NCBI GenBank assembly: GCA_017998495.1
Contig: JAGOCY010000093.1
Span: 1 to 6,140, forward strand
Direction: 5' to 3'
DNA from: Corallincola sp.
GTDB taxonomy: Bacteria; Pseudomonadota; Gammaproteobacteria; Enterobacterales; Neiellaceae
Length of the DNA stretch: 6,140 bases
In this document: in pieces, positions 1 to 5,859 of the stretch
Layout of the letters: each line of letters opens with the position of its first letter
Numbering within the stretch: position 1 is the stretch's first letter
Made by a program: the position numbers and the translations under genes
Notes under the pieces: generated by a model
The model's database searches: none
What the model saw: only the letters and a program-made list of their open reading frames with translations
What the model was told of the DNA's origin: nothing

Positions 1-809
1 GCGAAATACTTGGTGAAGGTGTAGTGGCTGCTCTGGATGGCCAGCAGCAAGCCATGGCCGCCATCGAGAAAACCGCGCTGCAGCAGATACTTGCGCAGGA
101 AGGTCCACAGTGGCCGCAGGGCCACGCCGGCCACCGTCACCCGCTTGCCCTTGGCCGCCCGCGCTTCACCCCAGGTGATGGCGTAGCGGGTTGATTTGTT
201 CAGGTACTCGTCCAGCCGCTCGCTGGTGTGGTGCAGCAGCTCGCCGCAGAGGCTCGACAACTGCTGGCGCGGCACCTCGATGGCCTCATGCACGGGGGCA
301 TCGTTGTAGCGATAGTGGTGGCGGTGGTGCAGCCGCACCACCCAGTCGGGATACCAGCCGCTGTGGCGGATATAGCGGCCGAAAAAGTCGGTCAGGCGGT
401 TGACCTGCCAGGCCTGAGTTGGCGCGCTGCTGGCCACTGTCTGCTCGATGCTGGCCCGCAGCGCCGGGGTGATCCGCTCATCGCTGTCGAGCCAGAAGAT
501 CCAGTCATGGCTGACCAGGGTCTGGGCGTGCTGACGCTGGGGGCCAAAGCCACGCCACAGCGGATCCACCACCACCCGCGCCCCCAGCTGTTGCGCCAGC
601 TCGATGGTGCCATCGGTGGAGCCGGAATCGAGCACCAGCATCTCATCGGCGAAGGCGGCACTGGCCAGACAATCGGCAATCAGGTGGGCGGCATTTTGGG
701 TCATCACCACCACCGTCAGTTTCGGGCGAGCGGCCGACTGGCCGTTCATATCGCCCGACGATTCCGGAAGTTGGCTCATATCGCCTGACGACGCCTGACG
801 GTGGCTCAT
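1..809 (-). CDS. Family 2 glycosyltransferase, WaaE/LgtF-like LPS core hexosyltransferase (3' end outside window)
   Basis: This probably adds a hexose (glucose in WaaE/LgtF relatives) to heptose I of the LPS inner core, at the cytoplasmic face of the inner membrane. From the ATG at 807-809, 269 codons are open to the window edge, so the C-terminus is missing. The nucleotide-binding strand LTVVVMTQNAAHL lies at residues 31-43, LDSGSTDGT at 60-68, the DXD-type motif FWLDSDERITP at 105-115, RHSGWYPDWVVRLHHR at 148-163, and the VHEA motif at 173-176. This order is typical of the WaaE/KdtX/LgtF group of GT2 enzymes. The start overlaps the stop of the upstream gene as ATGA and has a good AAGG ribosome-binding site 7 bases upstream. 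In-frame ATGs at 779 and 749 are alternative starts within a repeat, and residues before about 30 are probably not part of the fold. The GT2 fold and LPS role are well supported. The exact sugar and acceptor are inference. Confidence 0.85.
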   Translation of the reverse strand, partial: MSHRQASSGDMSQLPESSGDMNGQSAARPKLTVVVMTQNAAHLIADCLASAAFADEMLVLDSGSTDGTIELAQQLGARVVVDPLWRGFGPQRQHAQTLVSHDWIFWLDSDERITPALRASIEQTVASSAPTQAWQVNRLTDFFGRYIRHSGWYPDWVVRLHHRHHYRYNDAPVHEAIEVPRQQLSSLCGELLHHTSERLDEYLNKSTRYAITWGEARAAKGKRVTVAGVALRPLWTFLRKYLLQRGFLDGGHGLLLAIQSSHYTFTKYF

Positions 810-815
810 ATCGCC
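726..815 (-). repeat. 30-base imperfect tandem repeat carrying three in-frame ATG codons
   Basis: On the minus strand the units start at 815, 785 and 755, each with GGCGATATGA. Units one and two agree at 24 of 30 positions. Unit three keeps the first ten bases and then diverges. The first unit begins in the last codons of the GT7 gene and includes its stop. The next units lie in the N-terminus of the GT2 gene and encode the repeated peptide SSGDM at residues 7-11 and 17-21. Because the period is 30 bases, copies can be gained or lost without changing frame. Slippage duplication of the gene junction is the likely origin (inference). Confidence 0.75.
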
Positions 816-1660
816 ACCTTGATCCGCCACAGATCACCGTCGCGCTGTTCATCCAGCAGCTGGTAGTCGACCTCGGCCAGGCCATTGGCATGAGGGTCGA
901 ACTGCAGCCGGAACACCTGATTCTTGAGCTGACGATTACTGCCTTTTTTAACCACCGCGGTGCGTACCGCCACTTCGGCCACCGGAGTGTCGAGATCGGC
1001 AAAGGTGCCCTGGCGATCCTCATGGGGCACCAGCCCTTTGAGCAGGCAGCGCAGCAGCAGGTCGTCATCTTCCTTGCCCCAGCCCCAGTAGTGGTTGGAG
1101 AGGCCGTTGATCTGGGTCAGCTGGGCCTTGGTCAGGGCCACAGTGCCGCCGAAATACGAGCCGCTCATGCAGTCGGTGCCGCGGTGGCTGCAGCTCATGC
1201 GGGTGATCAGCCGCAGCGGCTGGCTGGGGCAGCCGTAGTCTGCTTGCTCCGGAATCATGTCGACATCGTGAAAGATGAAGTAGTCGGAGCAATCCCAGGC
1301 GTGACGGGAGCCGACATTGAGCAGTTTGCCACGGTTGAACAGCTTGCCTTCTTCTTGCTCCACCACCAGCACCCGGTAATCGATCCCCTGCGCTGCCAGC
1401 ATGGCGCGCAGCGGCGGCAGCAGCAGCGCCAGATGGGGCTCGCGGTTGCGAAAGGGGATGACGATGGTCAGCCGCTGGTCGCGACGGGTGGTAAAGCTGC
1501 AGGGCTGGCGCAGGGCCAGGATCTGCTGGGCCACCGGGTCGATCACCTTGAGCCGGGCCACGGTGATGGGGGCGAAGCGCTGGCTTTCGGCCACCGGTAG
1601 CAGCGGATCATGGCCGATGCGACGGCGCGGGCGATAGCGGTTGAAGAGACGATCGAACAT
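806..1660 (-). CDS. GT7-type beta-1,4-galactosyltransferase-like LPS glycosyltransferase
   Basis: This is a predicted cytoplasmic transferase of a UDP-activated hexose or hexosamine onto the LPS core, 284 residues. Motifs in the order of animal beta4GalT enzymes are FRNREPHL at 70-77, FNRGKLLNVG at 108-117, the DXD-type metal site HDVD at 131-134, YFGG at 169-172, NGLSNHYWGWGKEDDD at 185-200, and the closing GLAEVDYQLLD at 260-270. The N-terminal 60 residues are basic and show no membrane anchor or signal peptide, unlike Golgi relatives. The start codon follows waaF by 7 bases, and the waaF stop TGA is merged with the GAGG ribosome-binding site. The end overlaps the next glycosyltransferase by 4 bases, so all three should be co-transcribed. 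Bacterial members of this family are known (Glyco_transf_7C and chondroitin-synthase-like domains). Donor and acceptor specificity cannot be read from sequence. The fold is confident, and galactose as the donor is a guess. Confidence 0.85.
   Translation of the reverse strand: MFDRLFNRYRPRRRIGHDPLLPVAESQRFAPITVARLKVIDPVAQQILALRQPCSFTTRRDQRLTIVIPFRNREPHLALLLPPLRAMLAAQGIDYRVLVVEQEEGKLFNRGKLLNVGSRHAWDCSDYFIFHDVDMIPEQADYGCPSQPLRLITRMSCSHRGTDCMSGSYFGGTVALTKAQLTQINGLSNHYWGWGKEDDDLLLRCLLKGLVPHEDRQGTFADLDTPVAEVAVRTAVVKKGSNRQLKNQVFRLQFDPHANGLAEVDYQLLDEQRDGDLWRIKVAI
814..820 (-). promoter_or_regulatory. Ribosome-binding site for the first ATG of the GT2 gene
   Basis: On the minus strand AAGGTGG precedes the ATG at 809 with AAGG 7 bases upstream. 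The in-frame ATGs at 779 and 749 have only AGG or GGG 4 bases upstream, too close for an ideal site. This favours translation from 809, coupled to termination of the upstream gene. Confidence 0.5.
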
Positions 1661-1667
1661 GGTGGCC

Positions 1668-2678
1668 TCAGTGGCTGGTAAGGGCGTCCATCACCCAGCT
1701 GACCGGCAGCTCGGTGAGGCAGCGGGTGTGGCCATAAGGGCAGACGCGCTTGAAGCAGGGCGAGCAGTCGATACCGGTGCGCAAAATGGTGGCATTGGCG
1801 GTCAACGGCGGGGTGAACTCCGGCGAGGTCGAGCCAAATAGCCCCACCACATGAATGCCAATGGCAGCGCCCACATGCATCAGCCCCGAGTCGTTAGCGA
1901 CTATGGCATCGGCCAGGCTGAGCAGATCGATGGCGTCTTCCATTTTGGTCTTGCCGCACAGATTGATGAGGCCGGGTGCCAGCTCGGCAATCGCCTCGCC
2001 GGTGGCTTTGTCTTTGGGGGAGCCGAACACCCACACCTGCTTGCCCTGATTCATCAGCTGGCGCGCCAGTTCGCCATAGTGCACCACCGGCCACTGCTTG
2101 GCCGGGCCAAACTCGGCGCCGGGGGCGAGGGCGATGATCGGGGTGGCGGTGGACAGTCCCAGCTGGTCGAGCAGGGCGAAGCGGTTAGCATCATCGATGG
2201 TCAGCCGTGGTTCCGGTACCGACTCAATGGCTTCGCCTGCGGCCAACCCCAGCGACAGGTAGCGGCGCACGGTCTGATCGGCGATCTGGCCAGCAACGGT
2301 GCGCGGCAACCGCTGGCGGGCATCGGTCAGCAGCCAGCTGCGCAGCTCACCGCCAAAGCCGATGCGCACCGGGATGCGGGCAAAGAATGGGATGAGGGCG
2401 GTCTTGAAGGTGCGCGGCAGAATGAACGCCTGATCAAAAGCGCGCTCGCGCAGCTGTCGCCCCTGTTGCCAGCGCTGGCGCAGCTGCAGGCCACCGCGCG
2501 GGTAGGGCAGCACCAGCACCTCGTCCACCTCGGCCATGCGACGCATCACCGGGGCAATATGGGGAGCGGCCATCACCGTCAGCCGGGCATCGGGGTGGTC
2601 GATTTTCAGTTGCTGCAGCAGGCTGTTGGCCATTACCGCATCGCCCACCCAGGCGGGGGCGTGGATCAGAACATTCAT
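1668..2678 (-). CDS. waaF: ADP-heptose:LPS heptosyltransferase II
   Basis: Transfers the second L-glycero-D-manno-heptose from ADP-heptose onto heptose I of the Kdo2-lipid A inner core (GT9 family), in the cytoplasm at the inner membrane. The 336-residue protein opens with MNVLIHAPAWVGDAVM, the family's usual N-terminus. It has APGAEFGPAKQWP at 185-197 for donor binding, NDSGLMHVGAA at 262-272, FGSTSPEFTPPL at 281-292, and the WaaF-type cysteine cluster CSPCFKRVCPYGHTRC at 305-320 with Cys305, 308, 313 and 320. I chose the start by family length. An in-frame ATG at 2708 would add ten residues and has AAGG 4 bases upstream, so it cannot be excluded. It is the first gene of the minus-strand LPS operon and diverges from the tetR-type gene. 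Identification is near certain, and the start is uncertain. Confidence 0.95.
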   Translation of the reverse strand: MNVLIHAPAWVGDAVMANSLLQQLKIDHPDARLTVMAAPHIAPVMRRMAEVDEVLVLPYPRGGLQLRQRWQQGRQLRERAFDQAFILPRTFKTALIPFFARIPVRIGFGGELRSWLLTDARQRLPRTVAGQIADQTVRRYLSLGLAAGEAIESVPEPRLTIDDANRFALLDQLGLSTATPIIALAPGAEFGPAKQWPVVHYGELARQLMNQGKQVWVFGSPKDKATGEAIAELAPGLINLCGKTKMEDAIDLLSLADAIVANDSGLMHVGAAIGIHVVGLFGSTSPEFTPPLTANATILRTGIDCSPCFKRVCPYGHTRCLTELPVSWVMDALTSH

Positions 2679-2708
2679 GCTGGGGCCTGATGGGGAGCGA
2701 ACAGACAT

Positions 2709-2768
2709 TTTGCCTTAACCGCCGCGGACGTTAACAATGAGTTTACTGGATCCTGAGAGGTAACGCGG
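2709..2768. promoter_or_regulatory. Divergent promoter gap between waaF and the TetR-type gene
   Basis: This short gap must hold promoters for both directions. For the plus strand there is TTGCCT at 2710-2715, a 17-base spacer and AACAAT at 2733-2738, each matching four of six sigma-70 consensus positions. The regulator has a strong GAGAGG ribosome-binding site at 2755-2760, 8 bases before its ATG. No convincing waaF promoter was found by eye. GTTAAC (2730-2735) and GTTTAC (2741-2746) form an imperfect pair that could be part of an operator, but this is weak. The compact layout suggests the regulator could affect both transcripts. Confidence 0.35.
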
Positions 2769-3422
2769 ATGGCAGCACGGCGAGGGGGAACCAAGGCACG
2801 CATTGTCGAGGCCAGTCTGGAGTTGTTTAACCTGCATGGCGAACGGGCGATGACCACCAACCACATCGCCGCTCATCTCGGCATCAGCCCCGGTAACCTC
2901 TACTACCACTTCCGCAACAAGGAAGAGATTCTGGTCTGCCTGCTGGCCGAGTATGGCGAGGCGCTGGACGAGGCCTTCTCGCCGCCGGCCGGGCCGGTCA
3001 ATGCGGAACTGATGTTGGGCTATCTTAACAACCTGTTTGCTATCCTCTGGCGCTTCCGCTTTCTCTACATCAATCTGGCCGAACTGCTGGCCCGCGACCC
3101 GCAGCTGCGCGAGCACTATGCCCTGGCCCAGTCGCGGTTGGCCGGCAAGGTGGAGGCGATCCTCGAGGCACTGCGCGCCGGCGGTTTGCTGGAGTTTGGC
3201 GACACCAGCCCGGCTGAGCTGGCCGAGCTGCTGCGCATGGTGGTCACCTCCAGCCTCAGTTATCAGCAGATCCAGGCCGGCGGCGGAGCACTGACCCAGA
3301 GCGCCGTGGTGCTGAGTATCCTGCGTATCCTGACGCTGCTCGGCCCCTACTTCACTGCTGCTGGCCGTGATGCTCATCGCCGCTTGGTCAGCCATTATCG
3401 CGAGCGCTTCGGTCAGCCCTGA
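2769..3422 (+). CDS. TetR/AcrR-family transcriptional regulator
   Basis: DNA-binding repressor of 217 residues, the normal length for the family. The N-terminal TetR domain covers residues 8-55 with a helix-turn-helix around 28-48: the recognition part ISPGNLYYHFRNKEEI at 39-54 is highly typical. The C-terminal ligand domain contains FLYINLAELLARDPQLREHY, which resembles the subgroup described in Pfam as bacterial transcriptional repressor TetR (PF13972), where the inducer is generally unknown. The start has GAGAGG 8 bases upstream. It lies head to head with waaF and 82 bases before glpE on the same strand. Targets may be its own gene, the LPS operon or distant genes. Nothing in the sequence decides this, and no ligand can be named. 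Confidence 0.9.
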   Translation: MAARRGGTKARIVEASLELFNLHGERAMTTNHIAAHLGISPGNLYYHFRNKEEILVCLLAEYGEALDEAFSPPAGPVNAELMLGYLNNLFAILWRFRFLYINLAELLARDPQLREHYALAQSRLAGKVEAILEALRAGGLLEFGDTSPAELAELLRMVVTSSLSYQQIQAGGGALTQSAVVLSILRILTLLGPYFTAAGRDAHRRLVSHYRERFGQP

Positions 3423-3504
3423 TTATCCCTGCTGGCTGCAAGGTGCAGCATTCTCCAGTTAGCGGGTAAGATGGCGTCGATGTTTCACCGCCGGGGTCAT
3501 AACC
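3423..3504 (+). promoter_or_regulatory. Intergenic region before glpE with small hairpin and possible -10 element
   Basis: A perfect 6-base stem GCTGCA/TGCAGC with loop AGG lies at 3435-3449, but no T-run follows, so it is a poor intrinsic terminator. TAAGAT at 3467-3472 matches four of six -10 positions, without a clear -35 at the right spacing. GGGG at 3493-3496 serves as ribosome-binding site 8 bases before the GTG start of glpE. Either a weak glpE promoter or read-through from the regulator gene is possible. Confidence 0.25.
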
Positions 3505-3828
3505 GTGGGTTTTAGCCGAATCTCCCTTGCTGATGCCGTCCAGTTGCTGACTCATGAGCCGGCGGCCGTGGTGGTCGATATCCGTGATGAACGCAGTTTC
3601 GCCATGGGCCACATTCCCGGTGCCCGTCATCTCTCCAATGGCACCCTGACCCAGTTCCGCGCCGAGGTCGACGACCAAACCCCGGTGCTGGTCTGCTGTT
3701 ACCACGGCATCAGCAGTCAGCCCGCTGCCCAGTATCTGGCCAGCCAGGGCTATACCCAGGTCTACTCGATCGACGGCGGTTTCGAGGGCTGGCGTCACCA
3801 GTTCCCGGAGCGGATCGCCCAGTCATGA
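3505..3828 (+). CDS. glpE: Thiosulfate sulfurtransferase GlpE (single-domain rhodanese)
   Basis: Cytoplasmic enzyme that moves sulfane sulfur from thiosulfate to cyanide or to thiol acceptors such as thioredoxin. Length is 107 residues against 108 in E. coli GlpE. A single rhodanese domain fills the protein: [19 protein letters not shown] at 22-40, the active-site loop CYHGISS at 65-71 with catalytic Cys65 at the same number as in E. coli, and [10 protein letters not shown] near the end. The start is GTG, and no in-frame ATG or other good start exists between it and the upstream TAG at 3460-3462. A GGGG ribosome-binding site supports it. The stop overlaps the glpG start as ATGA, so the two are translationally coupled as in other glpEG operons. 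The physiological acceptor is not settled for the family. Confidence 0.95.
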   Translation: MGFSRISLADAVQLLTHEPAAVVVDIRDERSFAMGHIPGARHLSNGTLTQFRAEVDDQTPVLVCCYHGISSQPAAQYLASQGYTQVYSIDGGFEGWRHQFPERIAQS

Positions 3829-4619
3829 TCCGCCTCGGCCCGATGCTGGCGGCTGAAGCGGCACAGCTGTGCGAACGGCTGCGTCACGATGGTTATACGC
3901 CGCAGCAGGAGGTGGTTGATGGCGACCATTTCCTGTTACTCGATGAGGCCACCGCCAACCATCTGCAACGGCTGATTGACCAAGTTCAGGACCGCCAGTG
4001 GCAGCAGGGCGAGCCGTTACCTGCGTCCGCAGAGTTGCCGGCCCTGCCGGGCTGGCGTTGGCGCCCCCGTGGCCCGCTGACCAGCACGGTGATCACCTTG
4101 ACCCTGCTGGTCTATCTGCTGTTGACCCTGATCCCGGCCCAGACCTTCGATCTGCTGCGCTTTTTTACCGATGGTGCGGAGATGGCCGGTTGGAGCCAGT
4201 GGCGCTGGTTCAGCCCGGTGCTGCTCCACTTCAGCCCGCTGCATCTGCTGTTTAACCTGCTGTGGTGGTGGGTGTTGGGGGCGCAGGTCGAACGCCATGA
4301 AGGCTGGCCGCGACTGCTCCAGTTGCTGGTGCTGGCGGCCGTTTTGCCCAACCTGCTGCAATGGTGGTGGCAGGGCCCCGGCTTTGGCGGCCTGTCGGGA
4401 GTGGTGTATGCCCTGATTGGCTACGTCTGGCTGTGCGGGCGTCTCAACTCGGCGCTGCGCTATCGCCTCTCCAACGCCCTGATGGTGATGGCGGTGCTGT
4501 GGTTGTTGTGGGGCTTTGTGGCCTTTATCGGCCCGGCCATGGCCAACGGCGCCCACCTCGGCGGTCTGCTGATCGGCCTTGCCCTGGCGGGCTGGTGGCA
4601 TGGTGTGGGCCGGCGCTGA
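3825..4619 (+). CDS. glpG: Rhomboid intramembrane serine protease GlpG
   Basis: Inner-membrane protease that cleaves transmembrane substrates within the bilayer using a Ser-His dyad. Length is 264 residues, slightly shorter than E. coli GlpG (276). Residues 1-80 form the soluble cytoplasmic domain. The first membrane helix is about 87-104. [15 protein letters not shown] at 126-140 and the HLLFN motif at 140-144 correspond to the L1 loop and the HxxxN motif. The nucleophile is Ser191 in GLSGVVYAL (189-197), and the catalytic His244 lies in NGAHLGG. Six hydrophobic helices fit the minimal rhomboid core. It overlaps glpE by 4 bases. In E. coli glpR follows, but here a convergent toxin-antitoxin locus begins 15 bases after the stop. 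All catalytic residues are present, so it should be active. Confidence 0.95.
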   Translation: MIRLGPMLAAEAAQLCERLRHDGYTPQQEVVDGDHFLLLDEATANHLQRLIDQVQDRQWQQGEPLPASAELPALPGWRWRPRGPLTSTVITLTLLVYLLLTLIPAQTFDLLRFFTDGAEMAGWSQWRWFSPVLLHFSPLHLLFNLLWWWVLGAQVERHEGWPRLLQLLVLAAVLPNLLQWWWQGPGFGGLSGVVYALIGYVWLCGRLNSALRYRLSNALMVMAVLWLLWGFVAFIGPAMANGAHLGGLLIGLALAGWWHGVGRR

Positions 4620-4624
4620 CGCCG
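4611..4624 (+). terminator. Weak hairpin at the end of glpG
   Basis: CGGCG/CGCCG form a 5-base GC stem around the loop CTGA, which includes the glpG stop codon. Downstream bases are AAGGCTTCTTTAG, with only a broken T-tract. It could slow or end transcription between the convergent glpG and hepT, but it is short and not a convincing intrinsic terminator. Confidence 0.2.
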
Positions 4625-4634
4625 CAAGGCTTCT

Positions 4635-5051
4635 TTAGTTCGCGTCGCGGCGCAGCAGGGTCGCGCTGTACTGCAGAAACTCGTCCAGATGCTTTTCAAT
4701 AATGCTGACCGTGATCGGCAGCTGCAGCGCCTGATAGTCATGCACCGCAATATTGCGAAAGCCCACCATGCGCTTGAGTCCGGCGGCCAACTCAGGGGTG
4801 ATCCAGCCGCCTTGGGCGAGCAGGGCGAAGACATCCCGAGCGCTCTGGGGCACCCCTAAGCGCTCGCGGCGGATCAGGTGCTGGCCCATATCCAATGCCG
4901 CTTCGCAGGCGCGCTGAATGTTGAGGATGGCGGCGTCCTGGCGGCTGTAGTCGTTGGCAAAGCCTGCCGGATTGGCGTCGTATTCCTCACGCGCTCGGGC
5001 CACGCTGCGCTCAATGGTTGCCGCCTTATTGATCAGCACATCATCGGCCAT
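4635..5051 (-). CDS. hepT: HepT-type toxin of an MntA/HepT toxin-antitoxin pair (DUF86)
   Basis: HEPN-domain toxin, 138 residues, mostly alpha-helical. The signature RX4HXY of HepT is present as RNIAVHDY at 99-106, giving Arg99, His104 and Tyr106. In the studied Shewanella pair this motif carries the proposed RNase activity, and the tyrosine is AMPylated by MntA to silence the toxin. The equivalent target here would be Tyr106 (inference by position). The ATG lies inside the 3' end of mntA with an 11-base overlap, so the pair should be translationally coupled with the antitoxin made first. It converges with glpG, leaving 15 bases between stops. The start gives the normal family length and begins MADDVLINKAATIERS, a usual HepT opening. 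No truncation or lost key residue is seen, so the toxin is probably functional. Confidence 0.92.
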   Translation of the reverse strand: MADDVLINKAATIERSVARAREEYDANPAGFANDYSRQDAAILNIQRACEAALDMGQHLIRRERLGVPQSARDVFALLAQGGWITPELAAGLKRMVGFRNIAVHDYQALQLPITVSIIEKHLDEFLQYSATLLRRDAN

Positions 5052-5436
5052 AGACCCGTCCCCGTTGTTGAATGTCGGCCAGCAGCCCTGCCCGCGCCGT
5101 GTCGAGCGCGGTTTTTTCGCTCAGAATCGCCGCCTCGAACAGCGCTGCCTGGCTGTCTTGGGCCCACCAGCGCTCGCCACTGGTGATGATCTGGTATTGC
5201 ATCACCGTCGAGGCGGCTCGCAGATCCAGTAGATCGACCTCGCTGCCAGCCACCTCGGCTAGTTCGCCAGCCAGTTCAAACAGTGTTAGCGGTTCAGCAT
5301 AGCCAGCCACCAGTACCGCCAAATCCAGATCGCTGTGGGCCGCCGCCGTGCCGCCGATGCGGCTACCAAAGGCATACAGGGCCAGCAGTTGCGGCACCTT
5401 GCTTTGTATCATCTGGATCAGGCGTTCGCACTTCAT
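5041..5436 (-). CDS. mntA: MntA-type minimal nucleotidyltransferase antitoxin
   Basis: Antitoxin that neutralises HepT by transferring AMP from ATP to its active-site tyrosine (known from the Shewanella oneidensis system). Length from the ATG at 5436 is 131 residues. The nucleotidyltransferase signature GSX10DXD is exact: Gly24-Ser25, then Asp36 and Asp38 in HSDLDLAVL, with a third metal carboxylate at Asp68 in SEVDLLDL. The frame stays open upstream to a TTG at 5487, but the ATG is preferred because MKCERLIQMIQSKV fits the family's N-terminus. GGA 7 bases upstream is a weak ribosome-binding site. TTGTCA at 5482-5487 could be a -35 box, but a matching -10 is poor. It overlaps hepT by 11 bases and lies 26 bases after the end of the probable broken gene upstream. 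Confidence 0.92.
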   Translation of the reverse strand: MKCERLIQMIQSKVPQLLALYAFGSRIGGTAAAHSDLDLAVLVAGYAEPLTLFELAGELAEVAGSEVDLLDLRAASTVMQYQIITSGERWWAQDSQAALFEAAILSEKTALDTARAGLLADIQQRGRVYGR

Positions 5437-5462
5437 GGTTGTTCCAGCTGAGCTCTGGTTAC

Positions 5463-5630
5463 TCAATATTCTGCACCTGATTGACAACTTGAGGGCCTAC
5501 AATCCTTGCTGCATCTGGCTTCATGGCACACTCCAGTGGTGTCAAATGGCGTCAATGTCACCACTTCTGTCACCAATTGGTGGAAGTGTTGTGCCAGTTG
5601 GTCGAGTGCCAGAAAGGCGGCCTTGAGAGC
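5463..5630 (-). pseudogene. Shifted-frame C-terminal continuation of the upstream small gene
   Basis: On the minus strand, just after codon 76 of the upstream small gene, the next frame reads 55 residues to a TGA at 5463-5465. It starts ALKAAFLALDQLAQHFHQLV, continues TEVVTLTPFDTTGVCHEA, and has a Cys-rich tail (Cys35, 40, 44, 49). This looks more like real coding sequence than the tail of the intact frame: the first part favours G or C at third codon positions, and the peptide is amphipathic helix-like. A TAA at 5631-5633 blocks this frame upstream, so it cannot be a separate gene with a proper start. The simplest reading is one extra base around 5631 in an ancestral 131-residue gene. A sequencing error or a programmed +1 shift is also possible. 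Confidence 0.4.
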
Positions 5631-5859
5631 TTAACATTTTTAGGGTCGCAGCCCATGTGGTCTGCAGGATCATCAGCCGGGTCCGATACACCACCCAATC
5701 GTCGCTAGGTGGCGCCGATGACTCCGCGTTGATCAACTGGGCGATGGGCAACGCGCCGACGATCGTGCTGATCCGTGCAACGCAGTGGGCATCGCCGCGT
5801 TCCAGAGCATCCAGAATAATTAAGCGCAAGGTAGGGTCGAGGGTTTCGTTATTGGACAT
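5542..5859 (-). CDS. Small hypothetical protein, probably frameshifted near its 3' end
   Basis: I do not recognise this gene. From the ATG at 5859 it encodes 105 residues, beginning MSNNETLDPTLRLIILDALE, preceded by GGAGAG 8 bases upstream, a strong ribosome-binding site. Residues 5-75 look like a compact helical protein: LRLIILDALERGDAHC is amphipathic, and DWVVYRTRLMILQTTWAATL at 54-73 is another helix. No signal peptide or clear membrane segment is visible. From residue 77 on the composition changes to a Gly/Thr/Pro/Ser-rich stretch that looks non-native, while the alternative frame at the same place remains protein-like. This points to a frameshift. It is oriented like mntA-hepT and may once have been their first gene. 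The frame is open upstream to 6102, but that part is not coding-like. Existence of the gene is moderately supported, and the function is unknown. Confidence 0.5.
   Translation of the reverse strand: MSNNETLDPTLRLIILDALERGDAHCVARISTIVGALPIAQLINAESSAPPSDDWVVYRTRLMILQTTWAATLKMLSSQGRLSGTRPTGTTLPPIGDRSGDIDAI
5571..5582. repeat. Perfect 12-base palindrome within a larger inverted repeat
   Basis: CACCAATTGGTG is a perfect palindrome. It is flanked by CACTTC (5562-5567) and GAAGTG (5583-5588), giving a 12-pair stem interrupted by a 3-base bulge (TGT, 5568-5570). A direct repeat TGTCACCA occurs at 5556-5563 and 5568-5575. An outer pair AGTGGTG (5535-5541) and CACCACT (5559-5565) shares bases with this structure, so two alternative hairpins compete. 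It sits in the broken 3' end of the small gene, upstream of mntA. Confidence 0.6.

Noticed and set aside
890..1600. Long plus-strand open frame opposite the GT7 gene
   Set aside because: An antisense artefact of high GC third positions. No motif is visible, and the GT7 motifs are on the minus strand.
1851..2690. Long plus-strand open frame opposite waaF
   Set aside because: Rich in Gln, His and Gly with no recognisable domain. The opposite strand encodes complete WaaF motifs.
2715..3395. Long minus-strand open frame opposite the TetR-type gene
   Set aside because: It is a shadow of a high-GC gene: Gln/Ala/Gly-rich without motifs, while the plus strand has a clear TetR domain.
3435..3449. 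Hairpin after the TetR-type gene as an intrinsic terminator
   Set aside because: The stem is perfect but only 6 bases, and the following ATTCTCC is not a T-run.
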